A stretch of 33,261 nt of DNA from Streptomyces turgidiscabies Car8 (lineage in GTDB: Bacteria > Actinomycetota > Actinomycetes > Streptomycetales > Streptomycetaceae), in contig NZ_AEJB01000342.1 of the NCBI RefSeq assembly GCF_000331005.1, forward strand, positions 1 through 33,261, given 5' to 3'. The position numbers and the translations under genes are program-made. The notes under the pieces are model-generated. The model saw only the letters and a list, made by a program, of their open reading frames with translations, did no database searches and was not told the origin of the DNA. Shown in pieces: positions 14,900 through 27,016 of the stretch (position 1 is the first letter of the stretch; the number at the start of each line of letters is the position of its first letter).

Positions 14900-15259
14900 G
14901 CACCGCTCGGCCAACTACTGTGAACAGTCGATGAAATGGTGTCGGGAACCTGGGAAGCGAACCGGTTCAGACGCCATCCTCAAGGGGTGGTCTTCGGCCA
15001 CCTCGAAGAGGAAGAAGCGGAACGGGGGCAAGAGTGAGCAATCTTCTGGCGGGTGTATTCCGGCCAAGACGGCATGGAATTGCGCCTTTCTGTAGGGGTG
15101 CGGCAGATCCGCCGGCCGACTCCGCCGATCCAGCTGTACGACGGCCGGCGCACAGGCCGAACCCGCCGCGCCCGTAGGTCCCCGGGAGCCCCCCCACCTG
15201 CTCCCGCGCCGCCGTGCGCCCTCCTTCCGCTTTCACCGACCCCACCGGACGAACGGATC

Positions 15260-16537
15260 ATGCGACCCGACTCCCCTTGGCGGACAGCCGACTTCCGCAC
15301 GCTGTTCACCGCATCCGCGCTCAGTCAGCTGGGCAGCAACGTCAGTTACGTCGCCGTACCCCTGGTCGCCGTGGCCGCGCTGGACGCCGGGCCGGGCCAG
15401 GTCGGCGCCCTCGCCACCCTCAGCACGATCGCCTTCCTGGTCATCGGCCTGCCGGCCGGGGCCTGGGTGGACCGGCTCAGTCATCGCCGGGTCCTGATCG
15501 CCGCCGACCTGTGCCGCGCCCTGCTCTACGCCTCCGTGCCGCTGGCCTGGTGGCTGGACGCGCTCACCCTGGGCCAGCTCTACGCGGTCGTCCTGCTCAG
15601 CGGCTGCGCGACGGTGTTCTTCGACGTGGGTTCACAGAGCGTGCTGCCCCAACTGGTCGGCAAAGAAGCGCTGGTTCAGGCCAACGCGGACATCAACACG
15701 CTGATCGCCGCGGGCAACGTACTGGGCCGCAGCGCGGGCGGCGGACTCGTCTCGCTGCTCAGCGCACCCGCGGCCGTACTGGTCTCGGCCGGCACCTATC
15801 TGGCCTCCGGGCTCGGACTCATCGGGATCCGGCGCACTCCGCCGTCCAGCAGGGCCCAAAACGGGGCGGGCAACCGGCTCCGCACCCAGATCGCCGAGGG
15901 CGTACGGCATGTCTTCGGCAACCCGGAACTTCGGGCACTGGTGCTCACCGCGGCCCTCGCCAATCTCGGCTCCGCCGTCATCAACACCATGCTGCCGATC
16001 TGGTTCGTCCGCGAACTCGGCCTGCCGGGCGCCGCGTTGGGCCTGTTCTGGGGAGCCGGCGGGATCGGACTGCTGATCGGCGCCCGCAGCGCGCGGCCCA
16101 TCAGCGCGCGGCTGGGATTCGGCCGTACGCTCGGTCTGGCCGGGGTGTGTCTGGCCCCGGCAGGGCTGCTCGTACCGCTGGTCGACCGGGGGCCGTGGTT
16201 GTTCCTCGCGGGCGCCGGCTGGTGTTTGGCCATGTTCAAGGTGGGCATGGACAACGTGCTCGGAGTCAGCCTGCGGCAGCGGATGACCCCCGGCTCGCTG
16301 CTCGGCCGGATGAACGCGACGTTCCGGTTCCTGCTGACGGGCGCCCTGGCGGTCGGTGCCGCGATCTCCGGTCTGCTCGGCGAACTCGTCGGAGTCCAGG
16401 CCACGTTGTGGGTGGGCGGCGTGTTCGTGTCGACGGCCTTCCTGCCCGTCTTCCTCTCCCCGGTGCGGGTCCGCAGGGTCCTGCCCGACCCCGTTCCCGA
16501 GCCGGAACCGCCCCGCACCCAGGATGCGCCCGCTTAG
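15260..16537 (+). CDS. MFS exporter (EntS/macrolide-efflux-like)
   Basis: The 425-residue protein is a major-facilitator transporter with about 12 hydrophobic segments. The N-terminal FRTLFTASALSQLGSNVSY and the loop GAWVDRLSHRRVLIAADL, an MFS motif-A-like element between helices 2 and 3, fit the EntS/MFS_3 group that exports siderophores and small natural products. The last 30 residues are Pro/Arg-rich and cytoplasmic. ATG 15260 (MRPDSPWRT) is chosen because the first membrane helix follows at once; the upstream frame (from 15053) is Pro/Arg-rich and lacks helices. It is the first gene of the rightward arm, divergent from the SDR gene, and is the likely exporter and self-protection protein of the cluster. 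Confidence 0.9.
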   Translation: MRPDSPWRTADFRTLFTASALSQLGSNVSYVAVPLVAVAALDAGPGQVGALATLSTIAFLVIGLPAGAWVDRLSHRRVLIAADLCRALLYASVPLAWWLDALTLGQLYAVVLLSGCATVFFDVGSQSVLPQLVGKEALVQANADINTLIAAGNVLGRSAGGGLVSLLSAPAAVLVSAGTYLASGLGLIGIRRTPPSSRAQNGAGNRLRTQIAEGVRHVFGNPELRALVLTAALANLGSAVINTMLPIWFVRELGLPGAALGLFWGAGGIGLLIGARSARPISARLGFGRTLGLAGVCLAPAGLLVPLVDRGPWLFLAGAGWCLAMFKVGMDNVLGVSLRQRMTPGSLLGRMNATFRFLLTGALAVGAAISGLLGELVGVQATLWVGGVFVSTAFLPVFLSPVRVRRVLPDPVPEPEPPRTQDAPA

Positions 16538-16544
16538 CTCGCGT

Positions 16545-16568
16545 GAATTCGCGCGCGGTCGCGCATTC
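16545..16568. terminator. Terminator-like hairpin after the MFS gene
   Basis: GAAT/ATTC and CGCG/CGCG arms form an 8-bp stem with one mismatch and a 6-base loop, starting 8 bases after the MFS stop. There is no U-run, as is common for actinomycete terminators. It would separate the MFS transcript from the desaturase operon. Confidence 0.35.
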
Positions 16569-16644
16569 CAGCGGTTTCCGCGCCCTGAATTCGAGCGAAT
16601 ATCAACCCGCCGATCGATCAATAATCGGTCGTGTTTCTGCCCAG

Positions 16645-16689
16645 TTTACCTGTAAAAGGTTGACCCTGTAGGTGACCGCCTGTCAGGAT
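16645..16689 (+). promoter_or_regulatory. Promoter with adjacent inverted repeat for the desaturase-mutase operon
   Basis: TTGACC (16660-16665), an 18-base spacer and CAGGAT (16684-16689) make a good streptomycete promoter. TTTAC-CT-GTAAA (16645-16656), a perfect 5+2+5 inverted repeat, ends three bases before the -35, a typical operator position. The leader to the desaturase ATG is about 95 bases. Confidence 0.5.
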
Positions 16690-16791
16690 CAACACGCACC
16701 CAGTCACAGACCTTTCGTGTGCCGATATTCCGAGGGCCCGACCGGGCTATCGAATGTCAGGCACCTCAGATCCCTGACCTAGAGGAGTGCG

Positions 16792-18006
16792 ATGGCAGCC
16801 ATCGACAGTGGCTACCGGACCCAAGGCATTGCGGATTGTTCGGATCCTCGCGAAACCATGCGCGCCCTGCCCCGGTTCACCCAGTACCCACTCACCCTTT
16901 TCACCGGAAAGGCCCTGACCGGCCAGCGTCCCATATCCTGGTGGACGCCAGGATTCCACCTTCTGACGGCGTATCTCTCCATGGCTCTCGGCGTCGCCGC
17001 CGGCTGCGCCGGACTCGTCCTGGGCGGCGCCTGGCTGCTGCTGGTGCCCGCGGGCTGGGCAGTCACCCTGCACGGCATGCGCAACCTGCGCATGATGGTC
17101 TACCACCAGTGCTCCCACCGGAACATGTACCGAAGACGACGCCTGGACACCGCGATAGGCCGGCTCACCTCCAGCGTGCTGGTCATCCAGAACTTCGTCC
17201 GCTACAGCCGCGAGCACGTCAGTGACCACCACGCCGCCCACCACATGACCCTGCGCGACCCCACCGTCCAGGCCTTCCTGGTCAGCCTGAACCTGCACCC
17301 CGGGATGACCCGGCGGCAGATGTGGCGGCGTGTCCTCGGCAGGCTGGTGTCACCCTGGTTCCATCTGAACTTCCTGGTGGCACGCGCCCGTTCGTTCTGG
17401 CACGGCTCGGCGCGGGCCGAGAAGGCGACCTTCCTCGCCCTCTACCCGACCGTGATCGCGGCCACCGTCCTGACCGGGACCTGGCCGGTCCTGCTGATCG
17501 TATGGTTCGTTCCGCTGATCCCGCTCTTCCAGATCAGCAACACCCTGCGGCTGTGCGTCAAGCACACCTTCCCGGCCAGGGACCTCACTGTCCGGCGCGG
17601 CAAGGAGTACTTCGGCGGCCTCACCAACGCCATCTTCATCGGCGAGGCGGCGCCCGCTCCCGACCTGCCGCCGCTGCGCCGGGCCGCAGCCTGGGGGCGA
17701 TGGTCCCTGCGCATGCTGTTCGTGCACGCGCCGGCCCGCTATCTCGTCCTCACCGGCGACACGGTGGTCCACGACTTCCACCACCGGTATCCGTCCACCC
17801 ACCAGTGGGCGAACTACATCTTCGAACGCCAGGCGGACCTGGAAAAGGGCAGCCCCGGCTGGTCGCCCTACACGCATGCCTGGGGTCTCGTACCCGCGAT
17901 CAACCTCGTATTCGACTCGCTCTCCGTCGCCGATCCGGAGGAATTCAATGTCGCGAGACTGCGTGCGGTCAGCAAACGGGAACTGTTCGCCGCATTCGAC
18001 GACTGA
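16792..18006 (+). CDS. Membrane di-iron desaturase/hydroxylase (fatty-acid-desaturase family)
   Basis: The 404-residue protein has the three histidine boxes of integral-membrane di-iron desaturases: HQCSH (105-109), HVSDHHAAHH (142-151) and HDFHHRYPSTH (327-337). Hydrophobic segments occur at about 55-95 and 215-250. The family uses oxygen and electrons to form double bonds or hydroxylate. A streptomycete cluster without lipid genes makes an ordinary lipid substrate less likely. RtxC of rhizobitoxine biosynthesis is a family precedent for desaturating an amino-acid-derived compound. ATG 16792 follows GAGGAG at good spacing. It leads a five-gene operon with the glutamate mutase subunits, MDR enzyme and second ATP-grasp ligase. 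No ferredoxin is encoded nearby, so electrons must come from elsewhere. Substrate unknown. Confidence 0.88.
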   Translation: MAAIDSGYRTQGIADCSDPRETMRALPRFTQYPLTLFTGKALTGQRPISWWTPGFHLLTAYLSMALGVAAGCAGLVLGGAWLLLVPAGWAVTLHGMRNLRMMVYHQCSHRNMYRRRRLDTAIGRLTSSVLVIQNFVRYSREHVSDHHAAHHMTLRDPTVQAFLVSLNLHPGMTRRQMWRRVLGRLVSPWFHLNFLVARARSFWHGSARAEKATFLALYPTVIAATVLTGTWPVLLIVWFVPLIPLFQISNTLRLCVKHTFPARDLTVRRGKEYFGGLTNAIFIGEAAPAPDLPPLRRAAAWGRWSLRMLFVHAPARYLVLTGDTVVHDFHHRYPSTHQWANYIFERQADLEKGSPGWSPYTHAWGLVPAINLVFDSLSVADPEEFNVARLRAVSKRELFAAFDD

Positions 18007-18080
18007 ATGCACGCGATGACCGTGACCGATCCGGTCGACATTCATCCCAAGATTCCGTTCGTAGATCCCGGGGGCTCGCC

Positions 18081-18556
18081 ATGCGGCAGAACGCAGAAAA
18101 AGAAAAAGAAGAAGAAACGTCACAGCAGAAAGTGACACGTACCGTAATTCTCGGGGTGGCGGCCAGCGACAGCCATGTCGTGGCCAATCACCTCATCGCC
18201 CACGCACTGCGCGCCGAAGGATTCCGGGTCGTCAATCTCGGCGCCTGTACCTCGGTCGCCGAATTCGCCGAAGCACACGCCGAACACCCCGAGGCCGAGG
18301 CGGTGATCATCGGCAGCCTCAACGGTCACGCCCATGCCGACCTCCAGGAACTGCCCGCCGCCCGCGCCGCCGGCCGCCTGGACTGCCCGGTGATCCTCGG
18401 CGGGAACCTCTCCGTCGGCAGCTACAAGGGTGCCGCCGACCACGAGCGGCTGTACGGACTGGGCGTCGACGTCGTCCTGTCCGACCTGGACGAACTGCCC
18501 AGCGCCCTGGCCGAGTTGCGGACGCGCGCCACCACGGTGTCCCCGGTCGCCGCCTC

Positions 18557-18560
<4 letters not shown>
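18081..18560 (+). CDS. Glutamate (methylaspartate) mutase S subunit, B12-binding
   Basis: The 159-residue protein is the cobalamin-binding sigma subunit of adenosylcobalamin-dependent glutamate mutase, which with the E subunit converts L-glutamate to (2S,3S)-3-methylaspartate. After a Lys/Glu-rich 20-residue leader it shows the base-off/His-on motif as DSHVVAN (Asp30, His32), HALRAEGFRVVNLG, IIGSLNGHAHADL and VILGGNLSVGS. The canonical DxHxxG has Ala35 in place of Gly; the Asp and His ligands remain. The sequence is clearly closer to GlmS/MutS than to methylmalonyl-CoA mutase. ATG 18081 follows GGGGG. It is 74 bases after the desaturase and overlaps the E subunit as ATGA. Glutamate mutase homologues also occur in the nikkomycin (NikU/NikV), vicenistatin and friulimicin pathways. 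Confidence 0.93.
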
Positions 18561-19969
<1,409 letters not shown>

Positions 19970-20044
19970 CCTGCCCCTGACCCGACTTGAGCTGACCCGA
20001 CCCCATCGAACCGCACGGCACGACCCAGGAGTGGGAAGAGAACC

Positions 20045-21007
20045 ATGCAGTCCATCCGCGTCACCCGGCCCGGCGACCCGTCCGAACTCCGCCTGGAGCA
20101 GACCGAGTTGCCGGTCGCCGGCCCCGGTCAGGCACTGGTCCGCAACACCGCCGTCGGCGTCAACTACATCGACGTCTACTACCGCGACGGCACCTACCCC
20201 GCCGAGCCCCCCTTCACCCCGGGCCAGGAGGCCGCCGGTGTGGTGGAGGCCGTCGGTGCGGGCGTCAGCGGATTCGCGCCGGGCGCGCGGGTCGCGTACG
20301 CCTCCCAACTGGGCGCCTACGCCGAGTACACGGTGGTCCCCGAGGACAAGCTGATCCCGGTACCCGACGGCGTGGACCTGACCGACGCCGCCGCCGTGAC
20401 CCTCCAGGGCCTCGCCGCGTACTACCTCACCCACGAGACACACCCCGTCGCCAAGGGCGAGACGGTGGTCGTCCTGGCGGCGGCCGGCGGCCTCGGCCGG
20501 CTCCTGGTCCAGCTGGCCGCTGCCCGTGGGGCCACCGTCGTCGCGGTCGCCTCCACCCCCGAGAAGCAGGAGGTCGCCCGCCAGTCAGGCGCCCACCACA
20601 CCTTCGGCTACGAGCAGTTCGACGCACGGGTAAGGGAAGTGACGGACGGTCAGGGCGCGCAGGTCGTCTACGACTCGGTCGGCGCCACGACCCACCTCAC
20701 CAGCCTGCGCAGCCTCGGCCGCCGGGGCACGCTCGCCCTCTGTGGTCTGTCCAGCGGTCCCGTGCCGCCGCTGGACATCGAACTCCTGCGTGACGGGGGC
20801 TCGTTGTTCCTGACCAGGCCCACGATGAGGGACTACGTGTACGACGCCCGGACGCTGCGCGCGGCCGGCGGCGCCGTCTTCGAACACCTGGCGTCCGGAG
20901 TGCTGAAGCCGCTGCTCCACGCGGCACTCCCGCTCGCGGACGCGGCCGAGGCACACCGACTGCTGGAAGGCCGCGCCACGACGGGCAAGCTCCTGCTGAC
21001 GCCCTGA
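20045..21007 (+). CDS. Zinc-independent MDR oxidoreductase (quinone oxidoreductase type)
   Basis: The 320-residue protein is a medium-chain dehydrogenase/reductase of the NADPH:quinone oxidoreductase group: NYIDVYYRDGTY near 38, FTPGQEAAGVVEAVG near 57, a cofactor loop VVLAAAGGLGRLLVQLA near 143, and GKLLLTP at the end. Zinc-ligand cysteines of alcohol dehydrogenases are absent. Relatives reduce quinones or the C=C bond of enones and enoyl compounds with NADPH. Placed after the glutamate mutase and in one operon with a desaturase, it may reduce an unsaturated intermediate, which is inference. ATG 20045 follows GGAAGAG. Gaps of 75 bases on both sides carry no obvious signals. Confidence 0.88.
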   Translation: MQSIRVTRPGDPSELRLEQTELPVAGPGQALVRNTAVGVNYIDVYYRDGTYPAEPPFTPGQEAAGVVEAVGAGVSGFAPGARVAYASQLGAYAEYTVVPEDKLIPVPDGVDLTDAAAVTLQGLAAYYLTHETHPVAKGETVVVLAAAGGLGRLLVQLAAARGATVVAVASTPEKQEVARQSGAHHTFGYEQFDARVREVTDGQGAQVVYDSVGATTHLTSLRSLGRRGTLALCGLSSGPVPPLDIELLRDGGSLFLTRPTMRDYVYDARTLRAAGGAVFEHLASGVLKPLLHAALPLADAAEAHRLLEGRATTGKLLLTP

Positions 21008-21083
21008 CCCGCACGGCGCCCGTACACCCCCACATGCCCGAACACCCCACCACCGCCCGCAACTTCACCACCCAGGAGCACAC

Positions 21084-22355
21084 ATGGCCGAGGCGAGCAG
21101 CCCTCACCTCCTCTTCGTCGGCGGCGCGGGAGACGCCACGCTCGCCGTGGACGTCGTCTCGGCGGCACTGCGGCAGGCCCGCACGCGCGGCCTGAACATC
21201 CACCTCACCAACCAGGAAGCCACCCTGGCCGCCACCCCGACCGTCAACGCCCTCGCCGACACGGCCTCGGCGGTCGACTTCTCGGTACGTGGCGCCAGCG
21301 CCGAGTGGGTACGCGAGCGCGTCTCGTCAGGGGAGCGCTACGACGTCGTCTTCGGCGTACGGGAGATGGCACAGGAGGCGGTGGCCGAGGTCGCCGACGC
21401 GCTCGGCCTGCCGGGCAACGCGCCGGAGGCCGTACACCGGGTCCGTACGAAGGACGAGGCGCGCGCCCATCTCACCGCCGCCGGATTCCGCCAGCCCCGC
21501 TTCCAGGTCTGCGCGACGGAGCCGGAGGCGCGCGAGTTCCTGGCCGGCTCCACGGGCCCCTGGGTGGTCAAGCCGCGTGACGCCATGGGCAGCGAGGGCG
21601 TGACCCGCATCGACACCGCCGAGGAGCTGTCGGCGGCTCTGGACTTCCTGCCGGGCGGACCCGGCGGGGGCGGCGAGCCGGGCGAAGTGTCCTTCATCGT
21701 CGAGGAGTTCGTGGAAGGGCCCGAGTACAGCGCGGAGGGGGTGTTTCTCGGCGGGGTTCCCCACATCCTCGCGCTGACCTCCAAGGAGCTGCTGCCGCCG
21801 CCCAACTTCTTCGAGGTCGAGTACGTCATCCCGGCGATCCTGCCCGACCCGACCGCCGCCGAGATCGAACTGCAGGTCGTCGCCGCCCTGCGGGCTCTCG
21901 GCCTGAGCTTCGGCCAGTTCCACGTCGAGCTGTGGTGGACCGAGCACGGCGTGGTCCTGGGCGAGGTCCACGTCCGCAACGCCGGCGGCTGGATCCACCG
22001 CATGCTGCCCCACGTGATCCCGGGCCTGGAGTGGTTCGGCCTGGTCTACGACGACGTCCTGGGCAACCCGGTCGACACGGCCGCGCTGAAGCCCGTACGC
22101 GGCTCGGCGATCCGCTTCCTGACGCCGCCGCCGGGCCGCCTGCTGGCGATCGAGGGCTGGGACGAGGTGCTGGCCCACCCCGCCGTCCTCCACGCGGAAC
22201 TGGCCATCGCCCCCGGCACCGTCGTCGAGGCGCACCGGTCGGTCGGGAACCGCGTCGGCCACATCGCGGTCGGCGCGGACACCCCGGAGGAGGCGCAGGC
22301 GGTGGCCAGGAAGCTGGAGCAGCGCGTGCGGTTCGTGACGGAACCGGTGGAGTAG
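21084..22355 (+). CDS. ATP-grasp carboxylate-amine ligase 2
   Basis: The 423-residue protein has a nucleotide-binding-like N-terminal domain (HLLFVGGAGDATLA), then an ATP-grasp domain with GPWVVKPRDAMGSEGV near 154, SFIVEEFVEGPEYSAEGVF near 203, and a metal-binding GEVHVRNAGG near 293. The C-terminal region (about 330-420) resembles the LAL-type (L-amino-acid ligase) lid domain. It would join two amino acids or an acid and an amine with ATP. It is distinct in sequence from ATP-grasp ligase 1, so two different bonds are probably made. ATG 21084 follows AGGAG. It is the last gene of the rightward operon; the convergent DUF427 gene ends 12 bases beyond. The 76-base leader before it is C-rich and almost without G, so probably unstructured in RNA. 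Confidence 0.9.
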   Translation: MAEASSPHLLFVGGAGDATLAVDVVSAALRQARTRGLNIHLTNQEATLAATPTVNALADTASAVDFSVRGASAEWVRERVSSGERYDVVFGVREMAQEAVAEVADALGLPGNAPEAVHRVRTKDEARAHLTAAGFRQPRFQVCATEPEAREFLAGSTGPWVVKPRDAMGSEGVTRIDTAEELSAALDFLPGGPGGGGEPGEVSFIVEEFVEGPEYSAEGVFLGGVPHILALTSKELLPPPNFFEVEYVIPAILPDPTAAEIELQVVAALRALGLSFGQFHVELWWTEHGVVLGEVHVRNAGGWIHRMLPHVIPGLEWFGLVYDDVLGNPVDTAALKPVRGSAIRFLTPPPGRLLAIEGWDEVLAHPAVLHAELAIAPGTVVEAHRSVGNRVGHIAVGADTPEEAQAVARKLEQRVRFVTEPVE

Positions 22356-22367
22356 GACCAGAGCGGT

Positions 22368-22691
22368 CTACAGGGTCTCCACCTCGTAGAAGCAGAGGTG
22401 GTCCTTTATCCGGGCCACCTCCGCCTTCGGCTCGGGGTACGCCCAGACGAGGTCGGCGGCGTCGGGGAGGGACCAGTAGGACGCCGTGCCCTTGAAGGGG
22501 CAGTACGAGTGGGTATCGGAGGGCGTCAGCAGATCGAGGCGGACGTCCTCGGCGGGGAGGTAGTAGCGCGGGGGACAGCCGGTCTCGCGCAGCACGAGCG
22601 CGCGCCCGCTCTCGGCGAGCACCTGGTCGCCGTGGACGACGCGTACGCGGTCGTCGGTCTGCTCGATGGTGATCGTGTGTCCTTGGGCCAT
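22368..22691 (-). CDS. DUF427 family protein
   Basis: The 107-residue protein carries the DUF427 signature: LRETGCPPRYYLPAEDVR in the middle and a DTHSYCPFKGTASYW segment near residue 60. This small beta-rich family is common in actinomycetes and fungi; its function is unknown. The start at ATG 22691 gives a normal-length domain; the ribosome binding site is weak. It is convergent with the second ATP-grasp gene and divergent from the SDR gene, and I read it as the first gene of the ordinary chromosome to the right of the cluster. Confidence 0.85.
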   Translation of the reverse strand: MAQGHTITIEQTDDRVRVVHGDQVLAESGRALVLRETGCPPRYYLPAEDVRLDLLTPSDTHSYCPFKGTASYWSLPDAADLVWAYPEPKAEVARIKDHLCFYEVETL

Positions 22692-22769
22692 ACCTGGAAA
22701 GCGTTCGGGCGGCCGGGGTTGTTCCCGCCGGGAGCGAGTGTGCGCTCCGGTGATGCGAGCATGGCGGGT

Positions 22770-23462
22770 ATGGCTACTCATGTGATCACCGGGGCGGGTT
22801 CGGGTATCGGTGCGGCGGTCGCGCGGCGGCTTCACGCGCGCGGGGACGACATCGTGCTGCACGCGCGTGACGCGGGGCGGGCGAAGGAACTGGCGGCGGA
22901 GTTCCCGGGCGCGAGGACGCTGGTGGGGGACCTGGCCGACCCGGACCGTCTCTCCTGGGCGTTCTCCCACCAGTCGCTGCCGGACCGGGTGGACTCCCTG
23001 ATGCACATCGCGGGCGTGGTCGACCTCGGCCCGGTCGGCGACCTGACCCCAAAGGCCTGGCGCCATCAGCTCAACGTCAACCTGCTCGCCCCCGCCGAAC
23101 TGACCCGTCACCTGCTGCCCCAACTCCGCGTCTCCCAGGGCCAGGTGATCTTCGTCAACTCCGGCGCGGGCCTGAGCGCGGGTGCCAACTGGTCGGCGTA
23201 CGCGGCGTCCAAGCACGGCCTCAAGGCCCTCGCGGACTCGTTGCGCCAGGAGGAACACGGGGCCGGGGTGCGGGTGACGACGGTGTACCCGGGGCGTACG
23301 GCGAGCCCGATGCAGGCGAAGGTGCACCAGCACGAGGGCAAGGAGTACGACCCGTCGAAGTGGATCGACCCCGAGTCGGTGGCGACGACGATCCTGCTGG
23401 CCCTGGACCTCCCCCGGGACGCGGAGATCAACGACGTGACGGTACGCCCGGGGTTCGTTTAG
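22770..23462 (+). CDS. Short-chain dehydrogenase/reductase
   Basis: The 230-residue protein is a classical SDR: TGAGSGIGAAVA near residue 7, HIAGV at the NNAG position, VNSGAG with the catalytic Ser, YAASKHG with Tyr and Lys, and VYPGRTASPM. The substrate is unknown. ATG 22770 is used; ATG 22761 would add three residues and is equally possible, as neither has a strong ribosome binding site. It precedes the MetE-like gene, with an extragenic repeat and probable terminator between them. It is likely conserved chromosome rather than part of the cluster. Confidence 0.88.
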   Translation: MATHVITGAGSGIGAAVARRLHARGDDIVLHARDAGRAKELAAEFPGARTLVGDLADPDRLSWAFSHQSLPDRVDSLMHIAGVVDLGPVGDLTPKAWRHQLNVNLLAPAELTRHLLPQLRVSQGQVIFVNSGAGLSAGANWSAYAASKHGLKALADSLRQEEHGAGVRVTTVYPGRTASPMQAKVHQHEGKEYDPSKWIDPESVATTILLALDLPRDAEINDVTVRPGFV

Positions 23463-23463
23463 C

Positions 23464-23536
23464 CTGTCCGGCGTTTGAGGACAAGGCCCCTTCAGGGCCG
23501 GCTGCGGGGGTCTGGGGGCGTGGCCCCCAGGTGCGG
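23464..23536. repeat. Streptomyces extragenic repeat with two hairpins
   Basis: TCCGGCGTTTGAGGAC followed by GGCCC-CTTCA-GGGCC (23485-23499) and CTGGGGGC-GTG-GCCCCCAG (23512-23530, 8-bp stem) is a repeat type I recognise as very common between Streptomyces genes. It probably terminates the SDR transcript. Confidence 0.8.
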
Positions 23537-23584
23537 GATGGGACGGGTAGGGGCGGCGGGGGCGAGGAAACATAGGCTTCCCCC

Positions 23585-24586
23585 GTGAACGCGACCCCCA
23601 CCTTCGGCCCCGCCACCGGCATCGGCTCCCTCCCCGGCGGCGACGCCCGGGAAGCAGTCAAGACGGCCACCGGCTCCTTCGAGGACTTCCCCTTCCTGCC
23701 CGAACTGCCCGCCCGCGGCCCCGGCGCCGACATGATCGGCCGCACCGCCGGACTGCTCGTCGAGATGTACGCGCGCGTGGAGCCCAGCGGCTGGCGCCTC
23801 GGCGACCGCCCGGGCCGGGACACCAAGCGGGCCCGCTCCTGGCTCGGCGAGGACCTCGACGCACTGGAGGAGTTCACCCAGGGGTACGAGGGCCAGGTGA
23901 AGGTGCAGGTCGTGGGCCCCTGGACGCTGGCCGCCGCCCTCGAACTCAGGAACGGCGAGCTCGCCCTCTCCGACCCCGGCGCCTGCCGCGACCTCGCCGG
24001 TTCCCTCACCGAGGGCATCCGCCTCCACCTCGACGAGCTGCGCCGCCGTATCCCTGGCGCCCAACTCGTCCTGCAACTCGACGAACCGTCCCTCATGCCC
24101 GTACTGCGCGGCCATGTGAGGAGCGCCAGCGGCTACCGCACCCACCGCGCCGCCGACCGCCAGGTCGTCGAAGGGACCCTCCGGAACGTCATCGGCGTGC
24201 ACGGCGACGGGCCCGTCATCGTCCACTCCTGCGCGCCGGACGTCCCGTTCGGCCTGCTCCACCGGGCCGGTGCCGCCGCCGTCTCCTTCGACTTCTCGCT
24301 CCTCACCGAGCGTGATGACGACGCGATCGGCGAGGCGGTGGAAGGCGGCCTGCGGCTGTTCGCCGGTGTCGTGCCGGGCACGGACGGCCCATTGTCAGAC
24401 CCTGCCGGTAGCGTCAGTGGTGTCAGAACGCTGTGGCGCAGGTTGGGGCTGCATCCGGGACTTCTCGCGGAGGCGGTCACGGTCACTCCGTCGTGCGGAC
24501 TCGCGGGCGCTTCCCCGCGGTACGCACGGGCGGCGCTCGCCCACTGCGTCGAGGCGGCGAGATCACTCGCGGACAACCCAGAGTAA
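23585..24586 (+). CDS. MetE-like cobalamin-independent methionine synthase domain protein
   Basis: The 333-residue protein corresponds to the C-terminal catalytic barrel of cobalamin-independent methionine synthase. It has an early GIGSLPGGD, LQLDEPSL near 164, and zinc-ligand candidates His214 and Cys216 (VIVHSCAP) and Cys304 (TPSCGLAGA). The N-terminal MetE domain is absent, as in short archaeal and actinobacterial relatives that use other methyl donors or have unknown roles. The start is GTG 23585. It lies 15 bases before ligA and is probably co-transcribed with it. The exact methyl donor is not evident. Confidence 0.85.
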   Translation: MNATPTFGPATGIGSLPGGDAREAVKTATGSFEDFPFLPELPARGPGADMIGRTAGLLVEMYARVEPSGWRLGDRPGRDTKRARSWLGEDLDALEEFTQGYEGQVKVQVVGPWTLAAALELRNGELALSDPGACRDLAGSLTEGIRLHLDELRRRIPGAQLVLQLDEPSLMPVLRGHVRSASGYRTHRAADRQVVEGTLRNVIGVHGDGPVIVHSCAPDVPFGLLHRAGAAAVSFDFSLLTERDDDAIGEAVEGGLRLFAGVVPGTDGPLSDPAGSVSGVRTLWRRLGLHPGLLAEAVTVTPSCGLAGASPRYARAALAHCVEAARSLADNPE

Positions 24587-26797
<2,211 letters not shown>

Positions 26798-27016
26798 GGG
26801 TTGAAGACCACCCGATCGGCGCATACCAGATGCATACGGGTGCCCGTGTCGCATTCGGGCAACCGTCGACGACCGCTGCCCGTGGAAGCCTTCCGCGGCC
26901 TACTGTTGACGCATGCGCCTGCCGTGCCCGGATGCGGTTTCGGACGCGGTGCCGTTGACGGGTGACGGACATCGGACCGCGTGGCGTGGGCACCGCCGGC
27001 TGTGAGAGGGACGGGA

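Larger units (their letters stand above)
14525..15259. other. 735-base divergent control region, no convincing gene
   Basis: This gap separates the starts of the two arms. Near the SDR start it holds the palindrome ACTTAAGT (14534-14541) and a set of hairpin arms (14546-14568). The middle (14770-14800) is relatively AT-rich and contains TTGACA on the minus strand (14781-14776) without a good -10. Further right are a candidate rightward promoter (14870-14899), the 10-base palindrome GAACCGGTTC (14959-14968) and a purine-rich stretch (15004-15035). Short open frames exist (for example 14931-15095, and 14936-15037 joined by GTGA to 15034-15177), but none has a proper ribosome binding site or streptomycete codon bias. 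I see no regulator gene, tRNA or known riboswitch. Confidence 0.6.

Noticed and set aside
14931..15095. 54-codon frame with a Lys-rich middle and two Cys near the C-terminus, as a possible RiPP precursor
   Set aside because: No ribosome binding site, weak codon bias and no RiPP-modifying enzyme in the cluster; kept only as part of the divergent-region finding.
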